From NCBI RefSeq assembly GCF_001641635.1, contig NZ_LUUB01000105.1, positions 18,316 to 54,307 on the forward strand: a DNA stretch of 35,992 nt, in the 5' to 3' direction. Position 1 is the stretch's first letter. Each line of letters begins with the position of its first letter. The translations under genes and the position numbers were made by a program. Under the pieces are notes generated by a model that ran no database searches, was not told the origin of the DNA, and was given only the letters and a program-made list of their open reading frames with translations. The DNA comes from Bradyrhizobium centrolobii. Its GTDB lineage: Bacteria > Pseudomonadota > Alphaproteobacteria > Rhizobiales > Xanthobacteraceae. Of this stretch, positions 23,176 through 31,134 are shown one piece after another.

Positions 23176-23568
23176 CTACGACGGGCTTGCGAAGAACAGC
23201 ACCCGAAGCAAGTGCGTGTATTCGGATTCGAGCACCATGATCGCCACAAAAACCAACACCGCGATCGGCGGCGCCAGGATGGCATAGGCCAGGGCCAGCC
23301 GCTCCCAGGCCATGTGCATGAAGACGGCGACGATCAGGCCGGCCTTCAACACCATGAACAGCAGGATCAGCGACCACCTGAGATAGCCATGCAGGCCAAA
23401 GTAGTCGACGAGGTAGGAGCACGTGCTGAGGACAAACAACCAGCCCCAGACCACGAGGTAGAGCTTGATCGGGTGCTGTTGACCCTTGGCGTGCACGGCT
23501 GCTGTTGCGACTGTGCCATGCGCAGGAGCGTGGAGCTGTCCTTCCATGTGTACCGCCGTGTTTGTCAT
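23176..23568 (-). CDS. Cytochrome c/quinol oxidase subunit IV family protein
   Basis: 130 residues with three membrane helices after a polar His-rich N-terminus: KLYLVVWGWLFVLSTCSYLV, SLILLFMVLKAGLIVAVFMH and LAYAILAPPIAVLVFVAIMV. The VLKAGLIVAVFMHM segment is typical of bacterial prokaryotic-type subunit IV (CyoD/CtaF-like), which aids assembly of subunit I. It is the last gene of the oxidase operon, nine bases after coxP. It is not part of the four-gene coxMNOP name as I know it. Confidence 0.82.
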   Translation of the reverse strand: MTNTAVHMEGQLHAPAHGTVATAAVHAKGQQHPIKLYLVVWGWLFVLSTCSYLVDYFGLHGYLRWSLILLFMVLKAGLIVAVFMHMAWERLALAYAILAPPIAVLVFVAIMVLESEYTHLLRVLFFASPS

Positions 23569-23577
23569 GCGCCGACC

Positions 23578-24300
23578 TCACCAAAGATAGAACAAGGCAA
23601 AGATGAATACCCACACGAGATCGACGAAGTGCCAGTACAGGCCCATGATCTCGACGATCTCGTAATATCCCTTGCGGCTCGTGAAGAAGCCTCGCCTCCC
23701 GACGTCGAAGTCTCCGCGCAAGACCTTCCGCGCAATGGCGATCAGGAAGATCACGCCGATCGTCACGTGGGTGCCGTGGAAGCCGGTGATCATGAAGAAG
23801 CTTGAGCCAAATTGCTCCGCGCCCCACGGGTTGCCCCAGGGCCGGACGCCCTCCCTGATCAGCTTGGTCCACTCGAAAGCCTGCATGCCGACGAAGGTTG
23901 CGCCGAAGGCCGCTGTCACCAGCATCAGGGCTGCGGTCCTGACGCGATCGCGGCGGTAGCCGAAATTGACGGCCATCGCCATCGTCCCGCTGCTGCTGAT
24001 CAGGATGAAGGTCATGATGGCGATCAGGATGAGCGGAATGTGCTTGCCGGCGAAGTTGAGGGCGAAGACTTCGCTGGGGTTGGGCCACGGCACGGTCGTC
24101 GACATGCGCGCCGTCATGTAGGAGAGCAGGAAGCAACTGAAGATGAAGGTGTCGCTGAGGAGGAAGATCCACATCATGGCCTTGCCCCAGGACACATTCT
24201 TGAACGCGCGCTGATCCGAAGCCCAGTCCGCAGCGATGCCGCGCCAACCTGGAAGCCGTTCAGGAGCTTCTGCTGTATGTGTCAGTGCAGTCTCAGCCAT
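23578..24300 (-). CDS. coxP: Cytochrome c oxidase subunit III
   Basis: 240 residues from ATG 24300. It contains heme-copper oxidase subunit III features: WGKAMMWIFLLSDTFIFSCF, FGATFVGMQAFEWTKLI, SSFFMITGFHGTHVTIGVIF (conserved GFHG-x-H-V) and GLYWHFVDLVWVFIFALFYL at the C-terminus. It is the full-length subunit III-like member, supporting the catalytic subunit. The coxP name follows the gene order of the B. japonicum alternative oxidase cluster coxMNOP, recalled rather than checked. It lies 14 bases after coxO. Confidence 0.85.
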   Translation of the reverse strand: MAETALTHTAEAPERLPGWRGIAADWASDQRAFKNVSWGKAMMWIFLLSDTFIFSCFLLSYMTARMSTTVPWPNPSEVFALNFAGKHIPLILIAIMTFILISSSGTMAMAVNFGYRRDRVRTAALMLVTAAFGATFVGMQAFEWTKLIREGVRPWGNPWGAEQFGSSFFMITGFHGTHVTIGVIFLIAIARKVLRGDFDVGRRGFFTSRKGYYEIVEIMGLYWHFVDLVWVFIFALFYLW

Positions 24301-24314
24301 CTGGTCTCGCCTCC

Positions 24315-25019
24315 CTAGCTCAGCAATTGGCGACAGATGTTGACGAAATCGTCGGTCCAGCCCGTGAGAAGCCCGAGCAGGACAAGCCAGACCAACAGCA
24401 GGAAGTGCCAGTAGATGGCGCATAATTCCACGCTCAAGCGCACGTCGGCGATCTTGGAGCTGCGCCACACCTTGGCCGAGGTTCTGCCCAGCGCCACCAG
24501 GCCGCCCGTCAGATGCAGCCCGTGCACCGCGGTCAATAGGTAGAAGAAGGAATTGGCCGGATTGGACGCCACGAAATATCCGGCCGCGTTGAGCTGCTGC
24601 CAGGCCAGGAGCTGCCCGGCGAGGAAGATCACGGCAGATGCTCCGCCGGCGAGCAGGCCGATCATGACGCCTTCAGCATCGTCTCGGCGCGCGGCCACGT
24701 ATGACCATTGCAGCGCGACGCTGCTCAGGACCAGGACGCCCGTGTTGAGCCACAAGAGCCGAGGCACGGGTAGTGCGCGCCAGTCCACCACGTTCATGCG
24801 CATCGAGTAGGCGCTGATGAAGAGGACGAACAAACAGCTCGCGACGGCGAGAAACACGCCAAGTCCGATCTTCGCTGCCGGCCAGGTCATGGCGTCGCTG
24901 CCGGGGAAGTCGCCGACCGGACCTTCCTCCAGCCAGGGCTTGGCCGTCAGGCGCTGCTGCGACAGCCACCATCCGGCGATGATCGCGATCACAGCCAGGA
25001 ACAGGATGATGGCGCTCAC
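24315..25019 (-). CDS. coxO: Cytochrome c oxidase subunit III-like protein
   Basis: 234 residues, about six or seven membrane segments. The subunit III signature is present but divergent: NSFFYLLTAVHGLHLTGGLV and CAIYWHFLLLVWLVLLGLLT. The N-terminus adds one extra helix (IILFLAVIAIIAGWWLSQQR). It overlaps coxN by four bases (ATGA). Having two subunit III-like genes in tandem is characteristic of the coxMNOP arrangement; their division of labour is not known to me. Confidence 0.82.
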   Translation of the reverse strand: MSAIILFLAVIAIIAGWWLSQQRLTAKPWLEEGPVGDFPGSDAMTWPAAKIGLGVFLAVASCLFVLFISAYSMRMNVVDWRALPVPRLLWLNTGVLVLSSVALQWSYVAARRDDAEGVMIGLLAGGASAVIFLAGQLLAWQQLNAAGYFVASNPANSFFYLLTAVHGLHLTGGLVALGRTSAKVWRSSKIADVRLSVELCAIYWHFLLLVWLVLLGLLTGWTDDFVNICRQLLS

Positions 25020-26794
25020 GAAGCAGCTCCCTGAACGACCCGTGTCGCGGCCGGTGGCTGGTTTTGCGGAATGAAGTCCTGCTCGGCGCCGGGTACGCTG
25101 TAGTCATAGGCCCAGCGGTAGACGACCGGGAGCTCCTTGCCCCAGTTGCCGTGCCCGGGGGGCGTCTCCGGCGTCTGCCACTCCAGCGTCGTCGCCCGCC
25201 ACGGATTGCCGCCTGAGGCCTCACCTTTGAACAGGCTCCAGGCAAGGTTGAACAGGAACACCATTTGGCTGAAGCCGACGGTCAGGGCCACCACGGAGAT
25301 GAAGGCGTTCAGTGAATGGGCCGAAGGCGGGATGAACGCGGCATCGCCGAGTTCGAAATAGCGGCGCGGAACCCCGAGCAGTCCAAGATAGTGCATGGGG
25401 AAGAAGATCAGGTAGGCGCCGAGGAAGGTGACCCAGAAGTGAAACTTGCCGAGTGCATCGTTCAGCATCCGCCCCGTGACCTTGGGGTACCAGTGATAGA
25501 TCGCCCCAAGCACGACCATGATCGGCGCCACGCCCATCACCATGTGGAAATGCGCGACCACGAACATGGTATCCGAGAGGGGGACATCCACGACGACGTT
25601 GCCGAGGAAGAGGCCGGTGAGCCCCCCGTTCACGAAGGTGATGATGAAGCCGAGGGCGAACAGCATCGGCACCCTGAGATGAATGTCGCCGCGCCACAGG
25701 GTCAGCACCCAGTTGTAGACCTTGATTGCGGTGGGGATGGCGATGATCAGCGTCGTGGTGGCGAAGAAGTACCCGAACTGCGGGAACATGCCGCTCACAT
25801 ACATGTGGTGCGCCCATACGATGAAGCTGAGCGCGCCGATGGCCACGATCGCCCAGACCATCATGCGGTAACCAAAGATGTTCTTGCGCGCATGCGTGCT
25901 GATCAGATCAGAGACGATGCCGAAGGCGGGCAGGGCGACGATGTAGACCTCGGGATGGCCGAAGAACCAGAACAGGTGCTGGAAGAGCAGCGGGCTGCCC
26001 CCACCATATTTCGAAAGCGTGCCCATCTCGACGAGAGAGGGCATGAAGAAGCTGGTTCCCAAGAGACGATCGAGCAGCAGCATGACCGAGGCAACGAAGA
26101 GTGCGGGGAATGCCAGCAGCGCCATGACGGTGGCGGTGAAAATGCCCCACACCGTCAGGGGCAAACGCATCAACGTCATGCCGCGGGTGCGCGCCTGCAG
26201 CACCGTGACCACATAGTTCAAGCCGCCCATGGTGAAGCCGATGATGAACAGGATCAGGGACGACATCATGAGAATGATGCCCCAATCCTGTCCGGGCGTT
26301 CCGGAGAGGATTGCTTGCGGCGGGTACAGCGTCCAGCCGGCGCCGGTGGGGCCGCCGGGCACGAAGAATGTCGAGGCCAGCACCAGGACTGCGAGCAGGT
26401 AGACCCAGTAGCTCAGCATGTTCACATAGGGGAAGACCATGTCCCGGGCGCCGACCATCAGCGGGATCAGGTAGTTGCCGAAGCCGCCCAGGAACAATGC
26501 GGTGAGCAGGTAGATCACCATGATCATGCCGTGCATGGTGATGAACTGGAGGTACTGGTTGGCATCGATGAAAGAGAAGGTGCCGGGGAATCCCAGTTGC
26601 AGTCGCATCAGCCACGACAGCACCAGGGCCACCAGCCCGATGGCCGAGGCTGTCAGCGCGTACTGAACGGCGATCACCTTGGCGTCCTGCGAGAAGACAT
26701 AGCGTGTCCACCAGCTCCTCGGGTGATAGAGTTCGACATCGGGCACTTCGGCAGGCGGGATGTCTGCGATCCTGTCATATGGAATATCGACCAT
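25016..26794 (-). CDS. coxN: Heme-copper cytochrome c oxidase subunit I
   Basis: 592 residues, 12 core membrane helices plus extensions. All cofactor ligands are visible: low-spin heme H88 (TMHGMIMV) and H417; CuB H280 with E282 and cross-linking Y284 (FFGHPEVYI), H329/H330 (WAHHMYVSG); high-spin heme H415 (VAHFHMVMG). K358 (TAIKVYNW) marks the K channel and E282 the D channel end, so it is an A-type proton-pumping oxidase. It has a strong ribosome site (GAGGAGG). The upstream CuA subunit indicates cytochrome c as donor. The name is by synteny with B. japonicum coxMNOP. Confidence 0.93.
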   Translation of the reverse strand: MVDIPYDRIADIPPAEVPDVELYHPRSWWTRYVFSQDAKVIAVQYALTASAIGLVALVLSWLMRLQLGFPGTFSFIDANQYLQFITMHGMIMVIYLLTALFLGGFGNYLIPLMVGARDMVFPYVNMLSYWVYLLAVLVLASTFFVPGGPTGAGWTLYPPQAILSGTPGQDWGIILMMSSLILFIIGFTMGGLNYVVTVLQARTRGMTLMRLPLTVWGIFTATVMALLAFPALFVASVMLLLDRLLGTSFFMPSLVEMGTLSKYGGGSPLLFQHLFWFFGHPEVYIVALPAFGIVSDLISTHARKNIFGYRMMVWAIVAIGALSFIVWAHHMYVSGMFPQFGYFFATTTLIIAIPTAIKVYNWVLTLWRGDIHLRVPMLFALGFIITFVNGGLTGLFLGNVVVDVPLSDTMFVVAHFHMVMGVAPIMVVLGAIYHWYPKVTGRMLNDALGKFHFWVTFLGAYLIFFPMHYLGLLGVPRRYFELGDAAFIPPSAHSLNAFISVVALTVGFSQMVFLFNLAWSLFKGEASGGNPWRATTLEWQTPETPPGHGNWGKELPVVYRWAYDYSVPGAEQDFIPQNQPPAATRVVQGAAS

Positions 26795-26862
26795 AGAAAT
26801 ACCTCCTCGGTCGTTTCCTTCGGGGGCGACGAGTTCGCCTTTATCTTCGCGGCGGCAGCTTG

Positions 26863-27717
26863 CTACTTGCCGCCGGATTGGTAGGTCTTGCCGCCGGATT
26901 GGTAGGTCGCCTTCACGACGGCTTTTCCAAGCGACAATTCTGCAAACGTTTTCTGTTGCTCCAACCAGGCGTGATATTCACCCTCTTCGTCGACGATGAC
27001 CTTAGCCCGCATTTGATAGTGCGCAGCGCCACAAAGCTCCGCGCAGAGAACGTCGAACGTTCCGGTTCGGATCGGCTTTATCCAGAAATAGGTCACCACG
27101 CCTGGAACCATGTCCATCTTGGCCCGGAATTCGGGCACGTAGAAATCGTGCAGGACATCAACCGAGCGGAGGAGAATCTTGACCGGCTTTCCTACTTGAA
27201 GGTGCAGGTCGCCGTTCTCGATCACGACGTCGTCCTGCGCATGTGGATCATCGCGATTGAGTCCCATCGGATTGTCGGAACCGATGTTGCGGACATCGGA
27301 CGTGCCCAACCGCCCATCCTTGCCGGGAAGGCGGAAGCTCCACTGCCATTGCTGGCCCATGACCTCGATCTCGCTGGCATCCGCAGGCACCGTCACGAAC
27401 TGATGCCAGACCACGAGGCCAGGCGCCAGCATGGCCGCAACGCCGACGCCGGTCCCGACGCTCAGCCACCATTCGAGCCTTTTGTTTTCCGGATTGTAGT
27501 CGGCCCGTCTTCCCTCCTTGTGGTGAAAGCGGAAGACGCAATAGGCCATGAAGGCGATGACCGCGACGAAAACGAAGCCCGTGATCCAGAAGGTGATGTT
27601 GATGGTGTGGTCGATATAGGCCCAGTTCGTGGCGATCGGTGTCCACCACCACGGGCTGTAGAGGTGAAACAGCACCGAGCCGATCGCGACCAGAAGCAGT
27701 ATCAGTGCGACAGCCAT
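26863..27717 (-). CDS. coxM: Cytochrome c oxidase subunit II with CuA site
   Basis: 284 residues. Membrane segments are 2-18, about 41-60 and 86-105, so there is one more hydrophobic stretch than in the classical two-helix subunit II. The periplasmic cupredoxin domain carries the full CuA set: H190 (DVLHDFYVPEF), C225, E227, C229, H233 and M236 (CAELCGAAHYQM). The aromatic electron-entry patch GQQWQWSF is at 121-128. The C-terminus ends in a seven-residue unit TYQSGGK repeated twice, created by a 21-bp tandem duplication. First gene of the oxidase operon. Confidence 0.92.
   Translation of the reverse strand: MAVALILLLVAIGSVLFHLYSPWWWTPIATNWAYIDHTINITFWITGFVFVAVIAFMAYCVFRFHHKEGRRADYNPENKRLEWWLSVGTGVGVAAMLAPGLVVWHQFVTVPADASEIEVMGQQWQWSFRLPGKDGRLGTSDVRNIGSDNPMGLNRDDPHAQDDVVIENGDLHLQVGKPVKILLRSVDVLHDFYVPEFRAKMDMVPGVVTYFWIKPIRTGTFDVLCAELCGAAHYQMRAKVIVDEEGEYHAWLEQQKTFAELSLGKAVVKATYQSGGKTYQSGGK
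26867..26908. repeat. 21-bp tandem duplication in the coxM 3' end
   Basis: Two exact adjacent copies (26867-26887 and 26888-26908) encode TYQSGGK twice, just before the stop codon at 26863-26865. The identity of both copies points to a recent slippage or duplication. Confidence 0.9.
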
Positions 27718-28264
27718 CCTGATCCATCCTTGCCATCAAAGGCTGCGGATACGAATCCGGGGCGGAGCTCACGTCTATCGCGATGGCTGCGTTGGCATGC
27801 ACGCCATCGCCGCGCCTCTTGCCTCGCCCATTCAACCGGTCGCGATATCAAGAGAGAGGTCGCGACCGCCAATCTCATCGGAGCTGGGGGCGTCTATGCA
27901 TTCAAAATGATACCCGCCGAACCCGGCGTCAATAGCGCATGTAGACGTGCTGACGTGGGGAGGGCGTCGCTCTCGCCCGGCAACTCGGCGAAGCGTCAGT
28001 TGCGCTGTCAGATGGCTGTGTCTGGGGTGACGCAACGCACAAATCTTGGCGGATGCACAATTCACCCAACCGTGAGCACAGCCGTGCCGCGTGCGCGCTA
28101 AGCTTGTGAAGCAGGTCGCGACGGGTTCCGTCCGGCCAGGCTCGATTCGCTGAACCTGGGTTGCCGTACTCGGCCCATCGCGTTCCTCGCTCGTGAGGCG
28201 GACACGCGCGGCTGGAAGGCGCGTGGTATCGCCACCGCGGCTTTCAGCACGGGAGGGTGCGTTC
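27718..28264. other. Divergent intergenic region between coxM and the DUF2189 gene
   Basis: About 550 bases with no convincing gene; the open minus-strand frame across 27832-28293 has no family character. A perfect 9-bp inverted repeat, CGGTCGCGA (27837-27845) and TCGCGACCG (27860-27868) with a 14-base loop, lies 120 bases before the coxM start and could be an operator. No FNR/FixK-type TTGAT-N4-ATCAA box was found. Confidence 0.5.
27837..27868. promoter_or_regulatory. Inverted repeat upstream of the oxidase operon
   Basis: CGGTCGCGA / TCGCGACCG, perfect 9-bp arms, centres 23 bases apart (about two helical turns). The spacing suits a dimeric regulator or a stable hairpin. No known regulator is assigned. 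Confidence 0.35.
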
Positions 28265-29173
28265 ATGGCCACTCTGTACTCCCACGACCTCATACGGCGG
28301 CACGTATTCGGCGAAGCGGCCTCTTATCCCATCCGCAAGATCAGTCTGTCCGACCTGACCGACGCGCTGCGCCTGGGTTGGGAGGATTTCCAGGCGATGC
28401 CGAGTCACGCGATCGTCGTGTGCGTGATTTATCCAGTTCTCGGTCTCGTCCTGTTCAGGATGGTCCTCGGCTATTCGGTCCTGCCGCTATTGTTTCCGCT
28501 GGCCGCGGGGTTTGCCTTGATCGGCCCTTTTGCCGCGATCGGTCTCTACGAACTCAGCCGTCGCCGTGAGCGCGGCGAGGAGGTCGGTGCATGGGACGCG
28601 ATCAAGGTGCTGCGCGCACCGTCGTTCGGCGCCATGCTCGAGCTCGGCGTGCTCCTGCTCGTCCTGTTCGGGGCCTGGATCGGTGTCGCGAACGCAATCT
28701 ACGTCACAATCTTCGGTCACGCGCCGGCTGCAAGCATTCCTGACTTCGCAACACGCGTGCTGACGACACCGGAAGGCTGGTCGCTCATCATCGTCGGCTG
28801 TGGTGTCGGTTTCCTGTTTGCGGTTGTGGCCCTGTGTGTCAGCGTCGTGTCGTTTCCGTTGATGCTCGACCGGCATGCGACTGCGATCGATGCGATCCGC
28901 ACGTCACTCCGAGTGGTGGCCGCGAATCCGGTTGCGATGGCCGCCTGGGGCCTCATCGTCGCGGCGCTGCTCGTGATCGGCTCGATACCGCTCTTCGTCG
29001 GTCTCGCTGTCGTCCTGCCGGTGCTCGGCCATGCCACCTGGCATCTTTACCGGAGGGTGGTCGAGCCGAACCCGAATCCACCGGACGAGCCACCGCCGCC
29101 CCCGAAGGGAAAGCGCTATGCTGCGGACTTTCCGGCCAATCTCTTTCCGTGGAGCCGCGAGGGCGAGCAGTAA
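28265..29173 (+). CDS. DUF2189 family membrane protein
   Basis: 302 residues, about six membrane helices. The N-terminus IRKISLSDLTDALRLGWEDF leads into FALIGPFAAIGLYELSRRRE (a DUF2189 hallmark). Later segments include VVSFPLMLDRHATAIDAIRT and VLGHATWHLYRRVVE. The C-terminus is proline-rich (NPPDEPPPPPKGK) and cytoplasmic or flexible. The family is often near cytochrome oxidase genes and of unknown function. The start at 28265 follows GGGAGGG. It is divergent from the oxidase operon, which may make it an accessory factor; that is inference. Confidence 0.85.
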   Translation: MATLYSHDLIRRHVFGEAASYPIRKISLSDLTDALRLGWEDFQAMPSHAIVVCVIYPVLGLVLFRMVLGYSVLPLLFPLAAGFALIGPFAAIGLYELSRRRERGEEVGAWDAIKVLRAPSFGAMLELGVLLLVLFGAWIGVANAIYVTIFGHAPAASIPDFATRVLTTPEGWSLIIVGCGVGFLFAVVALCVSVVSFPLMLDRHATAIDAIRTSLRVVAANPVAMAAWGLIVAALLVIGSIPLFVGLAVVLPVLGHATWHLYRRVVEPNPNPPDEPPPPPKGKRYAADFPANLFPWSREGEQ

Positions 29174-29180
29174 CAGCAAA

Positions 29181-29201
29181 GCGGCCGCGCCAGGCGGCCG
29201 C
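29181..29201. terminator. Bidirectional terminator-like hairpin
   Basis: GCGGCCGC (29181-29188), loop GCCAG, GCGGCCGC (29194-29201). It is located between the convergent DUF2189 and DUF2865 genes, with AAA before and a modest T-containing stretch after the stem. Confidence 0.6.
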
Positions 29202-29224
29202 CTTCGCTTGAGATTGCCGTAAAG

Positions 29225-30415
29225 CTATTGCTTCGGAGCGATGAAGGTCGGCCCGACCGAGCGGATCGGCTTGTTCTCGGAGGTCGCAGCGGTGGCGCCG
29301 GTGTCCGCGGGCGGTGCCGCCGCCGGCGCGCTGGCCGTGGCGGGCGGTGGGGGCGCGCCTTTCTTGCCGTTGGTGGGCTGGCTCTTGGTGAGCTGCCGCT
29401 GCTGCATTTTCTTCGCGCTTTCCTCGGTGACGATGATGTCACCCTGCTGCTCCGCGGCGGCCTTGTCGTCGACCGATTTCAGCGCGTCGGCCCAGCTCTG
29501 GCCGGCGGCCTTGCATGAGCAGGACGGGTTGAACTCGCTGCGGAATTTGAATGCGTTCGGCAGCGCCGTGTAGGGCTGGCCACTGACGGACACCGCCGAG
29601 TTCATGTCCTCGCCAGGATTGCGGTAGGCATAAAGCGAGGCGTCCGCCGCCGGACACAGCGCCTTGCAGGTCTTCTCGTCATCGGGGAAGCGCGCCGGCA
29701 CCGTCGCAAACGAAATCGGGAAGTAGGCGCCGTCGCAGGTACGGACACACACGGTACGATACGTGCCGGACTGCGGGCCGAGATCAGCCGGCGGCGGCGC
29801 GCCGGGCGGATTGTTGGCGCTGTTGCCGCCGCCGAACAGATTGCTCAGGAAGTTGCCGCCCTGCGATTGCGCGGCGTTGGCATATTGCGGGCCGCAATTG
29901 TTCTGCGCGAGCGCAAGCAGCACCGAGCGGCGCTGGTTGTCGCGCTCCGGGCTGAAGCCGCCGGGACCGCCGCCGCGCAAGCGTTCGAGATTGGCGGTGA
30001 TCTGGTCCAGATTGGCGCGCATCTGCTGGATCTGGGTGTTGACCGGGCCGCATTGCGCCGACTGGCCGTTGAACAGCGAGAAGAAGCCGGAGGAATCGCA
30101 GCCCATGCGCTTGGCCTGCATGGTGACGCGGTCGAGCTCGGCCTGCTGGCGGGTCTGGGAATCCTGGTAGCGGCGGATCTGGTCTTCGCGCGCCGGATCG
30201 CTGCTTCCACCGCGGTCGAGTGTGGCGAGCTGTCCTTCCAGCCGCGCGCACATAGGGTTCGGCCCGAGCCCGCCCTGCGTGGGCGGAGGCGGCGGTCCGG
30301 GCGGACCGGCCTGAGCGAATGCGTCGGTGGCGAGCGCGATCGCGCTCAGAAGCACGGCACTTGCAAGGAGGGAGCGAGAGCGAGACAGGGACAAAAATTC
30401 AGGCATATCCGCCAT
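29225..30415 (-). CDS. DUF2865 domain secreted protein
   Basis: 396 residues. A signal peptide at about 1-35 (SLLASAVLLSAIALATDAFA) is followed by a proline-rich stretch (GPPGPPPPPTQGG). A coiled region (REDQIRRYQDSQTRQQAELD) precedes the Cys-rich DUF2865 core (RTVCVRTCDGAYFPISFATV, DDEKTCKALCPAADASLYAY, NPSCSCKAAGQSWADAL). The C-terminus is low complexity, Ala/Pro-rich. Paired cysteines suggest disulfides in the periplasm. The family is common in Rhizobiales, with no known activity. The ATG at 30415 or 30406 (MPEFLSLSR) may be the real start. Confidence 0.83.
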   Translation of the reverse strand: MADMPEFLSLSRSRSLLASAVLLSAIALATDAFAQAGPPGPPPPPTQGGLGPNPMCARLEGQLATLDRGGSSDPAREDQIRRYQDSQTRQQAELDRVTMQAKRMGCDSSGFFSLFNGQSAQCGPVNTQIQQMRANLDQITANLERLRGGGPGGFSPERDNQRRSVLLALAQNNCGPQYANAAQSQGGNFLSNLFGGGNSANNPPGAPPPADLGPQSGTYRTVCVRTCDGAYFPISFATVPARFPDDEKTCKALCPAADASLYAYRNPGEDMNSAVSVSGQPYTALPNAFKFRSEFNPSCSCKAAGQSWADALKSVDDKAAAEQQGDIIVTEESAKKMQQRQLTKSQPTNGKKGAPPPPATASAPAAAPPADTGATAATSENKPIRSVGPTFIAPKQ

Positions 30416-30543
30416 TCTAGCGAGGTCGCGGCCCCACGGACGGTGGGGGCCGAAGCGCGCCCTCCATTACCCGCTTCTCGGGGCATCGTCACGTCGTTTC
30501 GGGAGCGCAGATTTGGCCTAAGATGCGCCAGCTCCGAGCGAAT

Positions 30544-30849
30544 TCAGCGCTGGCAGGTGATTGCAACATATTCGTCACAATGGCCATGGGAGCAGTTTGC
30601 GCCGGATTTGGGGACCGAGCCGGTAATTTCGTCGGGATCGACCCGGCGATAGGCCGATGCCTGGGCGAAATCCCGCGACTGGCAATAGGTGCGCGCGACC
30701 TGCGCGCCGCATTTCTCACCCTTGGCGAGGCACTGGTCGATGCCGTAGCCGTCAGCCTGGTTGGCGATGATAAAGACGCGGGTCTCGGCGGATGCAGCAG
30801 ATGCAGCGACGATGAAGGCACAGGAGAGGAGCGCGAGCAGGGATCGCAT
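30544..30849 (-). CDS. Small secreted Cys-rich protein
   Basis: 101 residues. Signal peptide MRSLLALLSCAFIVAASAAS ends near AETR. The mature part (VFIIANQADGYGIDQCLAKG, YCQSRDFAQASAYRRVDPDE, CSHGHCDEYVAITCQR) has six cysteines, suggesting a disulfide-stabilised periplasmic protein. Similar short proteins are conserved in Bradyrhizobium, as far as I recall; function unknown. It is on the same strand as the DUF2865 gene, 128 bases upstream of it. Confidence 0.78.
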   Translation of the reverse strand: MRSLLALLSCAFIVAASAASAETRVFIIANQADGYGIDQCLAKGEKCGAQVARTYCQSRDFAQASAYRRVDPDEITGSVPKSGANCSHGHCDEYVAITCQR

Positions 30850-30970
30850 GGTGCACCGGGGGGCTGGGGAACCGCCAGCTTCCGAATAAACTCAAAAGGT
30901 TAAGGATGATGAAGCATAATGGCGGGGCAGGCGCGCTTTGCGGAGAGAAGACGGCATTTTCGCGGCTCTC

Positions 30971-31000
30971 TTGACGCGAGGGCCCTTCGTGGCCCATATG
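30971..31000 (+). promoter_or_regulatory. Candidate sigma-70-type promoter for the cysS operon
   Basis: TTGACG (30971-30976), 18 bases, CATATG (30995-31000). The -35 element matches five of six consensus bases. The predicted start point (about 31007) falls on or one base before the ATG of the short leader ORF at 31008, leaving a leader of about 127 bases before cysS. Confidence 0.5.
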
Positions 31001-31007
31001 TTCCCGC

Positions 31008-31055
31008 ATGAACGGTCTCCTCGCCATTTGCGCTATTTGCGAGATTACGAGCTAG
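31008..31055 (+). CDS. Candidate leader peptide with two cysteine codons upstream of cysS
   Basis: 15-codon ORF MNGLLAICAICEITS followed by TAG. Two TGC codons (31029-31031 and 31038-31040) lie within the loop or right arm of a potential stem CTCGC (31020-31024) / GCGAG (31039-31043), so a ribosome waiting at either Cys codon would open it. There is no Shine-Dalgarno, but the predicted transcript start coincides with its ATG, as in leaderless leader peptides. Placement directly before cysteinyl-tRNA synthetase suggests a charged-tRNA-Cys sensing attenuator. It is a prediction from one sequence only; two Cys codons could occur by chance. Confidence 0.4.
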   Translation: MNGLLAICAICEITS

Positions 31056-31132
31056 CGATTCGCTGGCTGGAGCCGTCTTTTCTCAAAAGCATTGAGAGCA
31101 CTGGACGCCCGGCCAACAGCCGATGGGTGTCC
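31051..31132 (+). promoter_or_regulatory. Hairpin series in the cysS leader
   Basis: Three stems follow the leader ORF. GCTAGCG/CGCTGGC (31051-31067, loop ATT) is followed 11 bases later by TCTTTTCTC. TCTCAA/TTGAGA is at 31081-31097. GGACGCCC (31103-31110) / GGGTGTCC (31125-31132) is an 8-bp stem with one G-U pair. The last buries GGGTG, the probable ribosome site of cysS, and ends two bases before its ATG at 31135. It could serve transcriptional or translational attenuation. Confidence 0.42.
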
Positions 31133-31134
31133 AT

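Noticed and set aside
25316..26884. 522-codon plus-strand frame opposite coxN
   Set aside because: His/Asp/Glu-rich antisense translation of membrane helices, not a protein family.
27832..28293. 153-codon minus-strand frame between coxM and the DUF2189 gene
   Set aside because: No ribosome site, no recognisable family and overlap with the DUF2189 start.
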